From: JAWVYT01 sp964605205
GTDB lineage: Bacteria; Gemmatimonadota; Gemmatimonadetes; Longimicrobiales; RSA9
DNA: 11,196 nt
Direction: 5' to 3'
Assembly (NCBI GenBank): GCA_964605205.1
Contig: CAZSBL010000117.1
Coordinates: forward strand, 1-11,196
Under the pieces are notes generated by a model, which searched no databases, was not told the DNA's origin, and saw only the letters and a list, made by a program, of their open reading frames with translations. Positions 1 through 6,710 of this stretch are shown here, in pieces. The first letter of the stretch is position 1. Each line of letters begins with the position of its first letter. A program made the translations under genes and the position numbers.

Positions 1-305
1 CCGACGTGGGGATCGCCATCGGCGCCGGGACCGACGTGGCCGTGGAGAGCGGCGATATCGTGCTGGTCCGGAGCGACCCCCGGGACGTGCCCCGGATCCT
101 GGAGCTGAGCAAGGCCACGTACCGGAAGATGATCCAGAACCTGTGGTGGGCCGCCGGCTACAACATCATCGCCATCCCCCTGGCCGCCGGGGTGCTCTAC
201 AGCTGGGGGATCCTGCTCCACCCGGCGGTGGGCGCGATCCTCATGTCCATGAGCACGGTGATCGTGGCGGCCAACGCCCAGCTCCTGCGCCGGGCGGAGC
301 TGTGA
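1..305 (+). CDS. copB: C-terminal end of a P1B-type (CopB-like) copper-transporting ATPase, 5' partial
   Basis: This is the last ~100 codons of a heavy-metal P-type ATPase that pumps copper or silver ions across the inner membrane using ATP. The frame is already open at the window edge (first whole codon at 3) and stops with TGA at 303-305. The visible part begins in the end of the ATP-binding/hinge region (GIAIGAGTDVAVESGDIVL, typical of P1B pumps). It then runs through the last two membrane segments. The first carries YNIIAIP and the second MSMST followed by VIVAANAQLLRR. In the classification of P1B pumps, the MSxST form in the last helix marks the CopB (P1B-3) branch, whereas CopA (P1B-1) has MxxSS. 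The deciding CPH/CPC motif of helix 6 lies outside the window, so the subgroup call rests on this helix alone. The gene converges on the next gene, 75 bp away. Confidence 0.85.
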   Translation, partial: DVGIAIGAGTDVAVESGDIVLVRSDPRDVPRILELSKATYRKMIQNLWWAAGYNIIAIPLAAGVLYSWGILLHPAVGAILMSMSTVIVAANAQLLRRAEL

Positions 306-380
306 GGCGGCGGTGAGCACCGCGGACGCCCGGGTCTACGCACGGGTCTGCCATCGGATCGGCCTGACCGGAGATCGGAG

Positions 381-2003
381 CTACCGCCCCTCGCCCGGTC
401 CGGCCCCGACGTAGGCCGCGCCCTCCTCGAGCACCACCACCCGGTCGAACGGGTCGTAGCTGAGGGAGAAGCGGCCTTCGAGGGAGCCGGGGCCGACCAC
501 CACGTCGTAGAGGAGGCCGGTGCAGAGGTCACCCACACGGCCCGGCCACGCCTCCACGCTGTCGGAGAAGAAGGGGAGCCCGCCGATGGCGACGTCCACG
601 TCGGTCCGTCGTACGTCGAGGAGTTGATCGCGCCAGCGCCGGGTCCCGCTCCGGAGCGGCAGCCCGGCGAGGTCGGCGAACTCGGCGGTGAGCGAGAGGA
701 TCTCGGCGCCGGTCTCGATCACGGCGGTGGCCCGGTGGCCGTTGACATCGGCCATGATGTAGGGTCGGTCCGGGTCGTACATCGGGACCCGGGCCACGGG
801 GTTCGACGAGCGGGCGAGATCACGGTGGAACCGGTCGCTGGTGCGGGCGATCATCCGGCCGGTCACGTAATCGAGGGTGACCACCCGGCCGCGGATGAAG
901 AACGGGTTCAGGTTCGCGTCCCAGTACGGCTCCCGGACCTTCGGGGAGGCCACCGCCGGCACGTTGTGGAGCACGAGCCCGCCGAGGATGACACTGTCGG
1001 CGAAGAAGTCGCTGGCCGCCATGGCGGTGTCCACCGAGCCCGTGGTGACGCTCGTGGTCCCGCCCCGGTACGTGGCGATGGCATCCCTCAGCCCGGGCGA
1101 GTGGACGCCGAACCCGTACTCGTTGCCGCTGTCCACCAGAACCCGGTAGGCGGTGCCGCCCGCCAGGAGATCGATGCACCGGTAGGGCGTACTTTCGAAG
1201 CACCGCTCGAACGGGAGCACCACGGCATCGGCCCGGCTGGTGCCGGTGAAGAACGGGAGCCCGGCCACGAGGCGGTAGAGCGACGCCCGATCCCGGGCCT
1301 CCACGGCGGCCTCGGCGCTGCCGGCGGCTTCGTGCACCCGGGCGCGGGCCTCCAGCGCGTCCGCCCGGACCGCCCCCTCGCCCAACCCCTCCGCGATGGA
1401 CTGGCCGAAGAGCACGTCCCAGAAGCCGCCCACCCGGTCGGGTGCGGCCCGTCGGGCCTCCCGGTACGCGGCCAGGGCGCCCCCGGGGTCGTGCCGGTGG
1501 AGCCGGAGCATGGCCACGGCCCGCCACGCCTCGACCTGCCCGGGATCGGCGTCCAGCGCGGCCCGGGCGTGGGCGGCGGCATCGTCGAGCCGGCCCGCCG
1601 CGTGGTAGACCACCGCGGCGGTGGCGCGGACCGCCGGGTCATCGGGGTGCCGTGCGAGGACCGCCTGGAGCTGGTCCAGCGCGTGGTAGCCCCGGGCACC
1701 CCGGGCCTCGGCCAGGAGGTGGAGCAGCTGATGCGCCAGAGGCAGCCCGGCGAAGCTCGAATCCGGCAGCGCCGCCAGCACCTCGCCGAGCCGCCTCGCC
1801 TCGTAGTGCGCGGTGAGGTCTGTGAGGGATTCCGTCCCGGCGGCGTGCGCCGTGATCTCACGGGTGGCGCTGTCCCCGGCCGCGGCCTGCCGGGTGTCCT
1901 CTCCCGCCGTGGCCTCCTGTGCCGTGGCCGCCCCGGCGAGCGTGCCGAGGGCCGCGTGGGCGAGGATGATGATGGTCAGCGCTGCGTGCGTGCCGTGTCG
2001 CAA
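381..2003 (-). CDS. Exported TPR protein with two retropepsin-like (aspartyl protease) domains
   Basis: A 540-residue protein starting at a TTG codon (2003), chosen because AGAGG lies 5 bases upstream and a signal peptide follows directly: a hydrophobic stretch at residues 8-28 ending ATA-Q, so it is probably exported. Residues ~60-245 are Ala-rich helical pairs that look like TPR repeats. Residues ~258-390 and ~405-525 are two related beta-rich halves resembling bacterial retropepsin-type aspartyl proteases. The first carries VLVDSG (Asp291) and ends NPFFIRGRVVTLDY. The second carries AVIETG (Glu430), where an Asp is expected, and ends RFSLSYDPFDRVVVLE. Secreted proteins of this layout are known in several phyla, usually with DTG motifs, and their substrates are largely unknown. 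The Asp-to-Glu change suggests weak, altered or lost proteolysis, or a purely binding role. Transcription is divergent from the B12 gene. Confidence 0.75.
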   Translation of the reverse strand: MRHGTHAALTIIILAHAALGTLAGAATAQEATAGEDTRQAAAGDSATREITAHAAGTESLTDLTAHYEARRLGEVLAALPDSSFAGLPLAHQLLHLLAEARGARGYHALDQLQAVLARHPDDPAVRATAAVVYHAAGRLDDAAAHARAALDADPGQVEAWRAVAMLRLHRHDPGGALAAYREARRAAPDRVGGFWDVLFGQSIAEGLGEGAVRADALEARARVHEAAGSAEAAVEARDRASLYRLVAGLPFFTGTSRADAVVLPFERCFESTPYRCIDLLAGGTAYRVLVDSGNEYGFGVHSPGLRDAIATYRGGTTSVTTGSVDTAMAASDFFADSVILGGLVLHNVPAVASPKVREPYWDANLNPFFIRGRVVTLDYVTGRMIARTSDRFHRDLARSSNPVARVPMYDPDRPYIMADVNGHRATAVIETGAEILSLTAEFADLAGLPLRSGTRRWRDQLLDVRRTDVDVAIGGLPFFSDSVEAWPGRVGDLCTGLLYDVVVGPGSLEGRFSLSYDPFDRVVVLEEGAAYVGAGPGEGR

Positions 2004-2049
2004 AACGACCTCTGTGGCTCGATGACGGGCTCCGCCGATCGGGTACGCG

Positions 2050-2111
2050 GTGAGACACGCTCACGGGCGAAAGGGTTGCGGGGAAACGGGTGTTTCGGGT
2101 AACTTTCGCCC
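2050..2111. promoter_or_regulatory. Nested inverted repeats in the divergent promoter region
   Basis: Three inverted repeats lie together between the divergent protease-like and B12-sensor genes. GTGAG (2050-2054) pairs with CTCAC (2060-2064). Directly next to it, a perfect 9-bp arm GGGCGAAAG (2065-2073) matches CTTTCGCCC (2103-2111). Inside that pair GAAAC (2083-2087) matches GTTTC (2092-2096), almost on the same centre. No T-run follows, so it does not look like an intrinsic terminator. It could be an operator for a dimeric or tetrameric regulator acting on both genes, or a structured leader. The function is inferred from position only. Confidence 0.45.
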
Positions 2112-2189
2112 CGAGAGCTGCGTTTCCGGACGTTACTGCCCGACCCCGCCGGGCTGCGGCTCCCTTTTCTTCCGGACTCCCACGCCCTG

Positions 2190-2204
2190 GCTCCTCGAAG
2201 GAGC
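2190..2204 (+). promoter_or_regulatory. Hairpin covering the ribosome binding site of the B12-sensor gene
   Basis: GCTCCT (2190-2195), loop CGA, AGGAGC (2199-2204) forms a 6-bp stem with a 3-base loop. The right arm contains the Shine-Dalgarno sequence AAGGAG (2198-2203), which sits 6 bases before the GTG start at 2210. The stem is short but four of its six pairs are G-C, so in RNA it could hold back translation. Whether it folds in the cell is not shown. Confidence 0.4.
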
Positions 2205-2209
2205 GAACC

Positions 2210-3298
2210 GTGCGCGTCGACTTCCAGGAGCGTCGTGCCATGGCCGAGCGGCTGCACGCCGATCGGAGACGGATCGCCGCGTCGGTGGCGGCCCGGGTCC
2301 TCGCCCGGCACCCCGAGTGGGAGGACCGCCATTCGGAGCGAACCCGGGAGCGGGGACAGGAAAACGTGGCCGCCCAGATCGACTACCTGGCCGGGGCCGT
2401 GGTGGCCGGTGCGCCGGAGGTGTTCGAGCAGTACGCTCGCTGGGCGGCCGCGGTGTTGTCGGCCCGGGGCGTGCCCCGCTCCTTCCTGGCGGACCAGCTG
2501 GCGGAGCTACGCGGGGAGATGGCTCGCTATATCGAGGAGGAGGTTCCCGGGGCGATGGGTCGGGAGGCCACACTGATGGACCGGCTTTTCCGGGCCGGGC
2601 TGGCCGCGCTGGAGGTCGGGCCCAACGGCGGAAAGGCCGGTGCTGCGGACGACGACATCGAGTTCCAGGTCGAGCGCTCGTTCTACCTCGAGGCCGCGCG
2701 GCGTGACGACGGGAAAACGGCGTTGAGCGTGGCGCTCGAGGCCATGGACTCCGGGGCCACGGTGACGCAGGTCTACCGCAGGATCCTGGAGCCGGCCCAG
2801 CGCGAGATCGGTTGGCTCTGGGAGCGGGGTGAGATCAACGTCACCGGGGAGCACACGGCCACCGCAGTGACGGAGTCCGTCATGGACCGACTCCACACCC
2901 ACCTGGACACGCCGCGCCCCTGGCGGGGTACCGCCCTGATCACCGCTGCGCCGGGGGAAGATCACGTGCTGGGCGCCAGGCTGGTCAGCCACGGGCTCGA
3001 AGCCGACGGGTGGGAGGTCCACTTCCTCGGCACACCCCCCTCCCACGACGCCGTCCTCACCGCTTTCACGGAGCACGACCCGGCCCTCGTGGGCGTATCG
3101 GCCACGGTGCTCTTCAACCTCCCCGCAGCCGCCGACCTCGTCACCGCTATCCGCCACGCCGCCGGAGAAGACCCCGTGGTCCTGGTGGGTGGTTCGGCGT
3201 TCCAGGACCACCCGCTGTGGCGGGAAATCGGCGCCGATGGCCGCGGGACCGACCTCCGGGATGCCGTGGCGCTGGCCGCCGAGCTCACAGCAGGCTGA
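2210..3298 (+). CDS. Cobalamin-binding, CarH/LitR-like photosensor module without DNA-binding domain
   Basis: A 362-residue cytosolic protein. I chose the GTG at 2210 because AAGGAG lies 6 bases upstream. The open frame reaches back to 2090 but that part is low-complexity Arg/Pro/Ala. Residues ~1-150 are a helical domain with no recognised catalytic motif; it is vaguely like the N-terminal sensor domains of RsbR/RsbU-type proteins. Residues ~155-232 are the helical cap of B12 proteins, with Trp204 and Glu214-His215 giving W(x)9EH, the signature that in CarH/LitR places Trp over adenosylcobalamin. Residues ~235-350 are a Rossmann-like B12-binding domain: GEDHVLG (ExHxxG form of DxHxxG, His252 the likely cobalt ligand), VSAT and VLVGG. 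CarH/LitR begin with a MerR helix-turn-helix, which is missing here, so any output must go through the N-terminal domain or a partner. It may sense light or B12 status, or merely store B12. Confidence 0.85.
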   Translation: MRVDFQERRAMAERLHADRRRIAASVAARVLARHPEWEDRHSERTRERGQENVAAQIDYLAGAVVAGAPEVFEQYARWAAAVLSARGVPRSFLADQLAELRGEMARYIEEEVPGAMGREATLMDRLFRAGLAALEVGPNGGKAGAADDDIEFQVERSFYLEAARRDDGKTALSVALEAMDSGATVTQVYRRILEPAQREIGWLWERGEINVTGEHTATAVTESVMDRLHTHLDTPRPWRGTALITAAPGEDHVLGARLVSHGLEADGWEVHFLGTPPSHDAVLTAFTEHDPALVGVSATVLFNLPAAADLVTAIRHAAGEDPVVLVGGSAFQDHPLWREIGADGRGTDLRDAVALAAELTAG

Positions 3299-3390
3299 CG
3301 GCGTGGGCCCACGGGCCGGCCCCGGCCCCGCGTCGCTCCCCGCCCCCGGCTCCCCGTACCGGCCAGCCTATCCGTTTCCCCGCCCCCGGA

Positions 3391-3419
3391 TTGACCTTCG
3401 GTCCCGTACCCGGTAGCTT
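3391..3419 (+). promoter_or_regulatory. Candidate sigma-70 promoter of feoAB
   Basis: TTGACC at 3391-3396 matches five of six bases of the -35 consensus. After exactly 17 bases, TAGCTT at 3414-3419 is a weak -10 element (three of six). Transcription would begin near 3426, right at the edge of the Fur-type palindrome. The spacing and the operator position make this the best promoter candidate for the iron operon. Confidence 0.5.
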
Positions 3420-3427
3420 CCGTGCCT

Positions 3428-3448
3428 GATTGAGACTCGTTCTCAATC
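3428..3448. promoter_or_regulatory. Fur-type operator upstream of feoA
   Basis: GATTGAGA (3428-3435), CTCGT, TCTCAATC (3441-3448) is a perfect 8-bp inverted repeat with a 5-base spacer. The TTGAGA/TCTCAA half-sites match the form of Fur boxes in many bacteria. It lies at the expected transcription start and 33 bases before feoA, so bound Fur-Fe(II) would block transcription when iron is plentiful. A related metal regulator of the Fur or DtxR group is possible. Fur itself is not in the window. Confidence 0.75.
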
Positions 3449-3481
3449 TCCGACCGAGGACACCAACCTGAGCGGGGAGCG

Positions 3482-3763
3482 ATGGAAGACACTGCCCGGG
3501 GCACGGCGCCGGAGACACCGGGCCACCCGCGCCTGACGGAGCTGCCGTTGGGGGAGGAGGCGGAGCTGGAGGCCATGGAGCTGCCGGAGGCCGAGCAGTA
3601 TTCGTTGATGGAGCGGGGCGTGATTCCGGGCTGCCGGATCGCGCTGGTGCGGCGCTCGCCGTCCGGCGACCCGATCGTGCGAGTGGAGGGCACGGTGCTG
3701 GCGCTGCGACGGGAGCTGGCGTCGTGTCTGCGGGTGCGTCGGGTAGTGGGGGACGCGGCGTAG
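3482..3763 (+). CDS. feoA: FeoA, SH3-like partner protein of the ferrous iron transporter
   Basis: A 93-residue protein starting at ATG 3482 behind AGCGGGGAGCG, a purine-rich site very close to the start. After a short Pro/Thr-rich leader (~15 residues) it shows the full FeoA pattern: LTELPLGEEAELEAM, then LMERGVIPGCRIALVRRSP, then GDPIVRVEG, and ALRRELASCLRVRRV, where the Arg-Glu-Ala region ends the barrel. FeoA is a small cytosolic SH3-like protein that works with the membrane protein FeoB in Fe(II) uptake. It is the first gene behind the Fur-type operator, and its TAG stop overlaps the probable GTG start of feoB (TAGTG), so translation of the two is probably coupled. No feoC is seen. Confidence 0.93.
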   Translation: MEDTARGTAPETPGHPRLTELPLGEEAELEAMELPEAEQYSLMERGVIPGCRIALVRRSPSGDPIVRVEGTVLALRRELASCLRVRRVVGDAA

Positions 3764-5682
3764 TGGCGAGTCTGCCGGTTCCCTCCCTGTCGGAGACGCC
3801 TTCGGAGGCCCGTTCGGGGGCCGGTCGGGAGACCCCGCCGATGGTGGCGATGGTGGGACCGCCGAACGCGGGCAAGACCACGCTGTTCAACCAGCTGACG
3901 GGTCTGCGTCAGAAGGTGGCGAACTATCCGGGCGTGACGGTGGAGAAGCATGTGGGCCGGGCTCGCCTGAACGGGGGGCCTCCGGTGGATCTGGTGGACC
4001 TTCCCGGTGTGACCGGCTTCTCGGCCCGGTCTCTGGACGAGCGGGTGACGAAGGATGTCCTGGAGGGCCGGATGGAGGGGCTCCGGACCCCGGAGGCCGT
4101 GATCGTGGTGGTGGACTCGACGCGGTTGGAGAGCCAGCTGCTGCTGGTAGAGCCGGTGCTGGAGTTGGGGCGCCCGACACTGCTGGTGCTGAACATGTGG
4201 GACGAGCTGGAGGCCCGGGGCGGGAGCGTGGGGAGTGACGCGCTGGCGAGCCGGTTCGGAGTGGAGGTGGCCCGGACGAACGCCCGGACGGGGGTGGGCG
4301 TGGAGGATGTCGAGCGGTTCCTGGCGGCGGTGCGGGATCGGGTGGCGGCGGAGCCGGCGCTGGAGACGGCGCCGTGCGGGGTGCCGCTGCCAGTGTTGGA
4401 TACGTTCCGGGAGCGCCGGGACCGGATCCGGACGGCGGTCACGGAGGCGGACCACCGGGCGCCGGGAGTCTCGCGGTGGACGGAGCGTCTGGACGCCATG
4501 CTGCTCCACAAGGTCGCGGGCCCGGCGATCTTCCTGGCGGTAGTGGCGCTGGTCTTCCAGGCGATCTTCACGTGGGCGGTTCCGCTGATGGACGGCGTGG
4601 AGTGGCTGATCGCGGGCAGTGGCGAGTGGCTGGCGCCGCGGTTGCCCGAGGGCTGGGTCCGGTCGCTGGTGATCGACGGTGTGTTCGCGGGCGTGGGCTC
4701 GGTGGTGGTGTTCCTGCCCCAGATCCTGATCCTCTTCCTCTTCCTCGGCCTGCTGGAGGACTCGGGGTACATGGCCCGGGCGGCGGTGATCGCCGACCGG
4801 ATGATGTACAGGGTGGGGCTCCAGGGCCGGTCGTTCCTCCCGCTGCTGAGCGGGTACGCGTGCGCGGTGCCGGCGATCCTGGCGGCGAGGACGGTGGAGG
4901 ACGAGCGAGACCGGCTGGCCACGATCTTCGTGACGCCGTTCATGACCTGCTCCGCGCGGCTGCCGGTGTACGCGCTGCTGATCGCGGCGTTCATCCCGGC
5001 GAGGCCGCTCCTGGGTCCGTTCATCGGCAGCCGTGCGGCGACGATGCTCGGGCTCTACGCCCTGGGCCTCGTGGCCGCCATCGGGACCGCGTTCCTCCTG
5101 AAGCGGACGCTGCTCAAGGGGCAGTCCACCTCGTTCATGATGGAGCTGCCGCCCTACCGGCTCCCGTCGCTCAAGTCGGTGGGGCTGCGGCTGCTCGACC
5201 GGAGCCGGATCTTCCTGGCCCGGGCGGGGAAGATCATCTTCACCGTCACCGTAATCCTCTGGGCGCTCACCCAGTTCCCCCGGACGCCCGCGGGCCCGCC
5301 GCCCATCGAGGAGAGCGTGCTGGGCGGCATCGGCCACGTGATCGAGCCGGCCATCGCCCCCATGGGTTGGGACTGGCAGGTCGGGATCGGGCTGGTGTCG
5401 TCGCTGGCGGCCCGGGAGGTGATCGTGGGCACCCTCGGCACCATTTACGGCGTGCAGGATGCGTCGGAGACCTCGCTGGATCTCCAGGCGAACCTCCAGC
5501 AGCAGATGGACCTGGGCGCGGCCCTCGGGCTGCTGGTCTTCTTCGCCTTCGCCCTCCAATGCATGTCCACCGTGGCGGTCATGAAACGGGAGACCGCCGG
5601 GTGGAAATGGCCGGCGCTCCAGTTCACCTACATGCTGTTACTCGCCGTTGCCGGGGCCTGGCTGACCAACTGGCTGGTGTGA
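3763..5682 (+). CDS. feoB: FeoB, ferrous iron transporter with N-terminal G domain
   Basis: From the GTG at 3763 this is 639 residues. It is the GTP-dependent inner-membrane permease for Fe(II). The G domain shows G1 GPPNAGKT (32-39), G2 Thr59 in YPGVTVE, G3 DLPG (79-82) and G4 NMWD (144-147). A helical linker follows to about 245. The membrane part starts near 252 and holds both FeoB gate motifs: LLSGYACAVPA (361-371, Cys367) with TPFMTCSARLPVY (Cys396), and the second copy GLVSSLAAREVIVGTLG (543-559). The end carries FALQCMSTVAVMKRET (Cys600). An earlier GTG at 3724 is possible; I prefer 3763 because of the TAGTG overlap with feoA. The ~26 residues before the G domain are longer than usual and Ser/Pro-rich, so the true start could be ATG 3841. 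At ~640 residues it is shorter than enterobacterial FeoB (773). Its stop is 12 bp from the facing lgt stop. Confidence 0.95.
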   Translation: MASLPVPSLSETPSEARSGAGRETPPMVAMVGPPNAGKTTLFNQLTGLRQKVANYPGVTVEKHVGRARLNGGPPVDLVDLPGVTGFSARSLDERVTKDVLEGRMEGLRTPEAVIVVVDSTRLESQLLLVEPVLELGRPTLLVLNMWDELEARGGSVGSDALASRFGVEVARTNARTGVGVEDVERFLAAVRDRVAAEPALETAPCGVPLPVLDTFRERRDRIRTAVTEADHRAPGVSRWTERLDAMLLHKVAGPAIFLAVVALVFQAIFTWAVPLMDGVEWLIAGSGEWLAPRLPEGWVRSLVIDGVFAGVGSVVVFLPQILILFLFLGLLEDSGYMARAAVIADRMMYRVGLQGRSFLPLLSGYACAVPAILAARTVEDERDRLATIFVTPFMTCSARLPVYALLIAAFIPARPLLGPFIGSRAATMLGLYALGLVAAIGTAFLLKRTLLKGQSTSFMMELPPYRLPSLKSVGLRLLDRSRIFLARAGKIIFTVTVILWALTQFPRTPAGPPPIEESVLGGIGHVIEPAIAPMGWDWQVGIGLVSSLAAREVIVGTLGTIYGVQDASETSLDLQANLQQQMDLGAALGLLVFFAFALQCMSTVAVMKRETAGWKWPALQFTYMLLLAVAGAWLTNWLV

Positions 5683-5694
5683 CCCGGGTCTGAA

Positions 5695-6657
5695 CTAGCT
5701 CGCCGTCCGCCGCCGGTACGCCCAGACGAGTGTGGCGATCCCGGCGAGGACCATGGCGAGACTCAGCGTCTGCCCCATGGTGAGGGGCCCGAGGACGGTG
5801 CCCAGCGGGTCATCGGGCCCGCGGAACTGGGCGTCGGGCTGGCGGTAGAGCTCGATGAACATGCGGATCCCGCCGTAGCCGAGGAAGAAGAGCCCCGAGA
5901 TGACGCCGGCGGGCGGCCAGCGGTCGAGTCGCTTCGCCACGAGCAGGACGGTCCAGAGCACGGCGCCCACCAGGAGCCCTTCGCCGAGGGCCTCGTAGAC
6001 CTGAGACGGATGGCGGAGGGGGACCTGGTCCCTGATCCGGCCCCAGAGCCCGCTCTCGTGGGCCGCCAGGATCGCCTGCTCCCGCCCCTGCCGCGAGAGG
6101 TGGCCGATGTCCATGAGCCGGATCGCCACGGGGTCGGTGGGGAAGCGGATCGCCCACGGCACATCGGAGTCGGCGATGCGGCCGTACAGCTCGCCGTTGA
6201 CGAAGTTGGCCATGCGGACGAAGAAGATCCCCACGGGCACGCTGGCGCCCAGGCTGTCCAGGAGCCGCCAGAAGCGGATGTCCTGTGCGCGGGCGTAGAG
6301 GGCGGTGGTGACGATGACGCCCACGAGCCCGCCGTGGAAGGAGAGCCCGCCCTGCCAGATCTGGAGCGTCAGGAGCGGGTCGCGGAGGTAGGCATCGAGG
6401 GCGTAGAAGAGGATGTAGCCGATCCGGCCGCCCAGGATGACGCCGAGAACGAGCCAGCCGATGAAGTCTCCCACCTTCTCCTTCTCGAGGGAGAGGAACC
6501 CCCACTCGGAGAGCCGGGTCAGCGCCCAGTAGGCGAAGGCGAATCCCACCAGGTACATGAGGCCGTACCAGCGCACGGCCAGGGGGCCCGGCAGGTCGAG
6601 GAGCACCGGGTCGATGAACGGGTACGGGATCTCGAGGGCGAGGAAGGTGGTCGGCAC
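5695..6657 (-). CDS. lgt: Prolipoprotein diacylglyceryl transferase
   Basis: A 320-residue inner-membrane enzyme that moves the diacylglyceryl group of phosphatidylglycerol to the lipobox cysteine of prolipoproteins, the first step of lipoprotein maturation. The family pattern is clear: YPFIDPVLLDL and VRWYGLMYLVGF at the start, LGGRIGYILFY (74-85), WQGGLSFHGGLVG with His108, the signature VRMANFVNGELYGR (147-160) with Arg148, Asn151 and Glu156, then RHPSQVYEAL (215-224) and GGIRMFIELYRQPD with Arg265. Several membrane helices are evident. The GTG start at 6657 has only a weak GGAA behind it, but no other start fits the conserved N-terminus. Between about 171 and 215 there are roughly 40 residues where most family members go almost directly from FP to RHPSQ, which accounts for the extra length. 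The gene has its own candidate promoter and converges on feoB. Confidence 0.96.
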   Translation of the reverse strand: MPTTFLALEIPYPFIDPVLLDLPGPLAVRWYGLMYLVGFAFAYWALTRLSEWGFLSLEKEKVGDFIGWLVLGVILGGRIGYILFYALDAYLRDPLLTLQIWQGGLSFHGGLVGVIVTTALYARAQDIRFWRLLDSLGASVPVGIFFVRMANFVNGELYGRIADSDVPWAIRFPTDPVAIRLMDIGHLSRQGREQAILAAHESGLWGRIRDQVPLRHPSQVYEALGEGLLVGAVLWTVLLVAKRLDRWPPAGVISGLFFLGYGGIRMFIELYRQPDAQFRGPDDPLGTVLGPLTMGQTLSLAMVLAGIATLVWAYRRRTAS

Positions 6658-6670
6658 GAGCGTAGTTCCG

Positions 6671-6708
6671 GGTGCGGTCCGTGGGACCCCGTCTCCGCGG
6701 GGCGCACC
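6671..6708 (-). promoter_or_regulatory. Structured leader candidate upstream of lgt
   Basis: On the minus strand, GGTGCG (6708-6703) and CGCACC (6676-6671) are perfect 6-bp outer arms. Within them CCCCG/CGGGG (6702-6698 with 6691-6687) can form a second stem, or GGTCC/GGACC (6688-6684 with 6680-6676) an alternative that shares bases with the other stems. If the promoter at 6711-6739 is right, this starts at about the first base of the lgt transcript. It could instead be the end of cysE mRNA, but no T-run follows. Confidence 0.35.
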
Positions 6709-6710
6709 GC

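Noticed and set aside
306..380. Terminator between the converging copper ATPase and protease-like genes
   Set aside because: Only a 4-bp GGTG/CACC pair with a 2-base gap and no T-run; nothing convincing.
624..2102. Long open frame on + strand opposite the protease-like gene (492 codons)
   Set aside because: Arg/Gly/Pro/His-rich translation without any family pattern; it mirrors the codon bias of the real minus-strand gene, which has a signal peptide, TPRs and protease motifs.
2124..2177. Direct repeat TTCCGGAC at 2124-2131 and 2170-2177
   Set aside because: Only 8 bp with a palindromic core and 38 bases between copies; possible by chance in this composition.
2090..2209. 40-residue N-terminal extension of the B12-sensor frame
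   Set aside because: No ribosome site near 2090, low-complexity Arg/Pro/Ala translation, it overlaps the inverted repeats, and the GTG at 2210 has a good AAGGAG.
3302..3313. Perfect palindrome CGTGGGCCCACG after the B12-sensor gene, considered as terminator
   Set aside because: No loop and no T-run; probably chance in GC-rich sequence.
2962..5559. Very long open frame on - strand opposite feoAB (865 codons)
   Set aside because: Low-complexity Arg/His/Gln/Pro translation; feoA and feoB on the other strand are unmistakable.
5683..5694. Terminator between feoB and lgt
   Set aside because: Only 12 bases separate the two stop codons and no hairpin is present.
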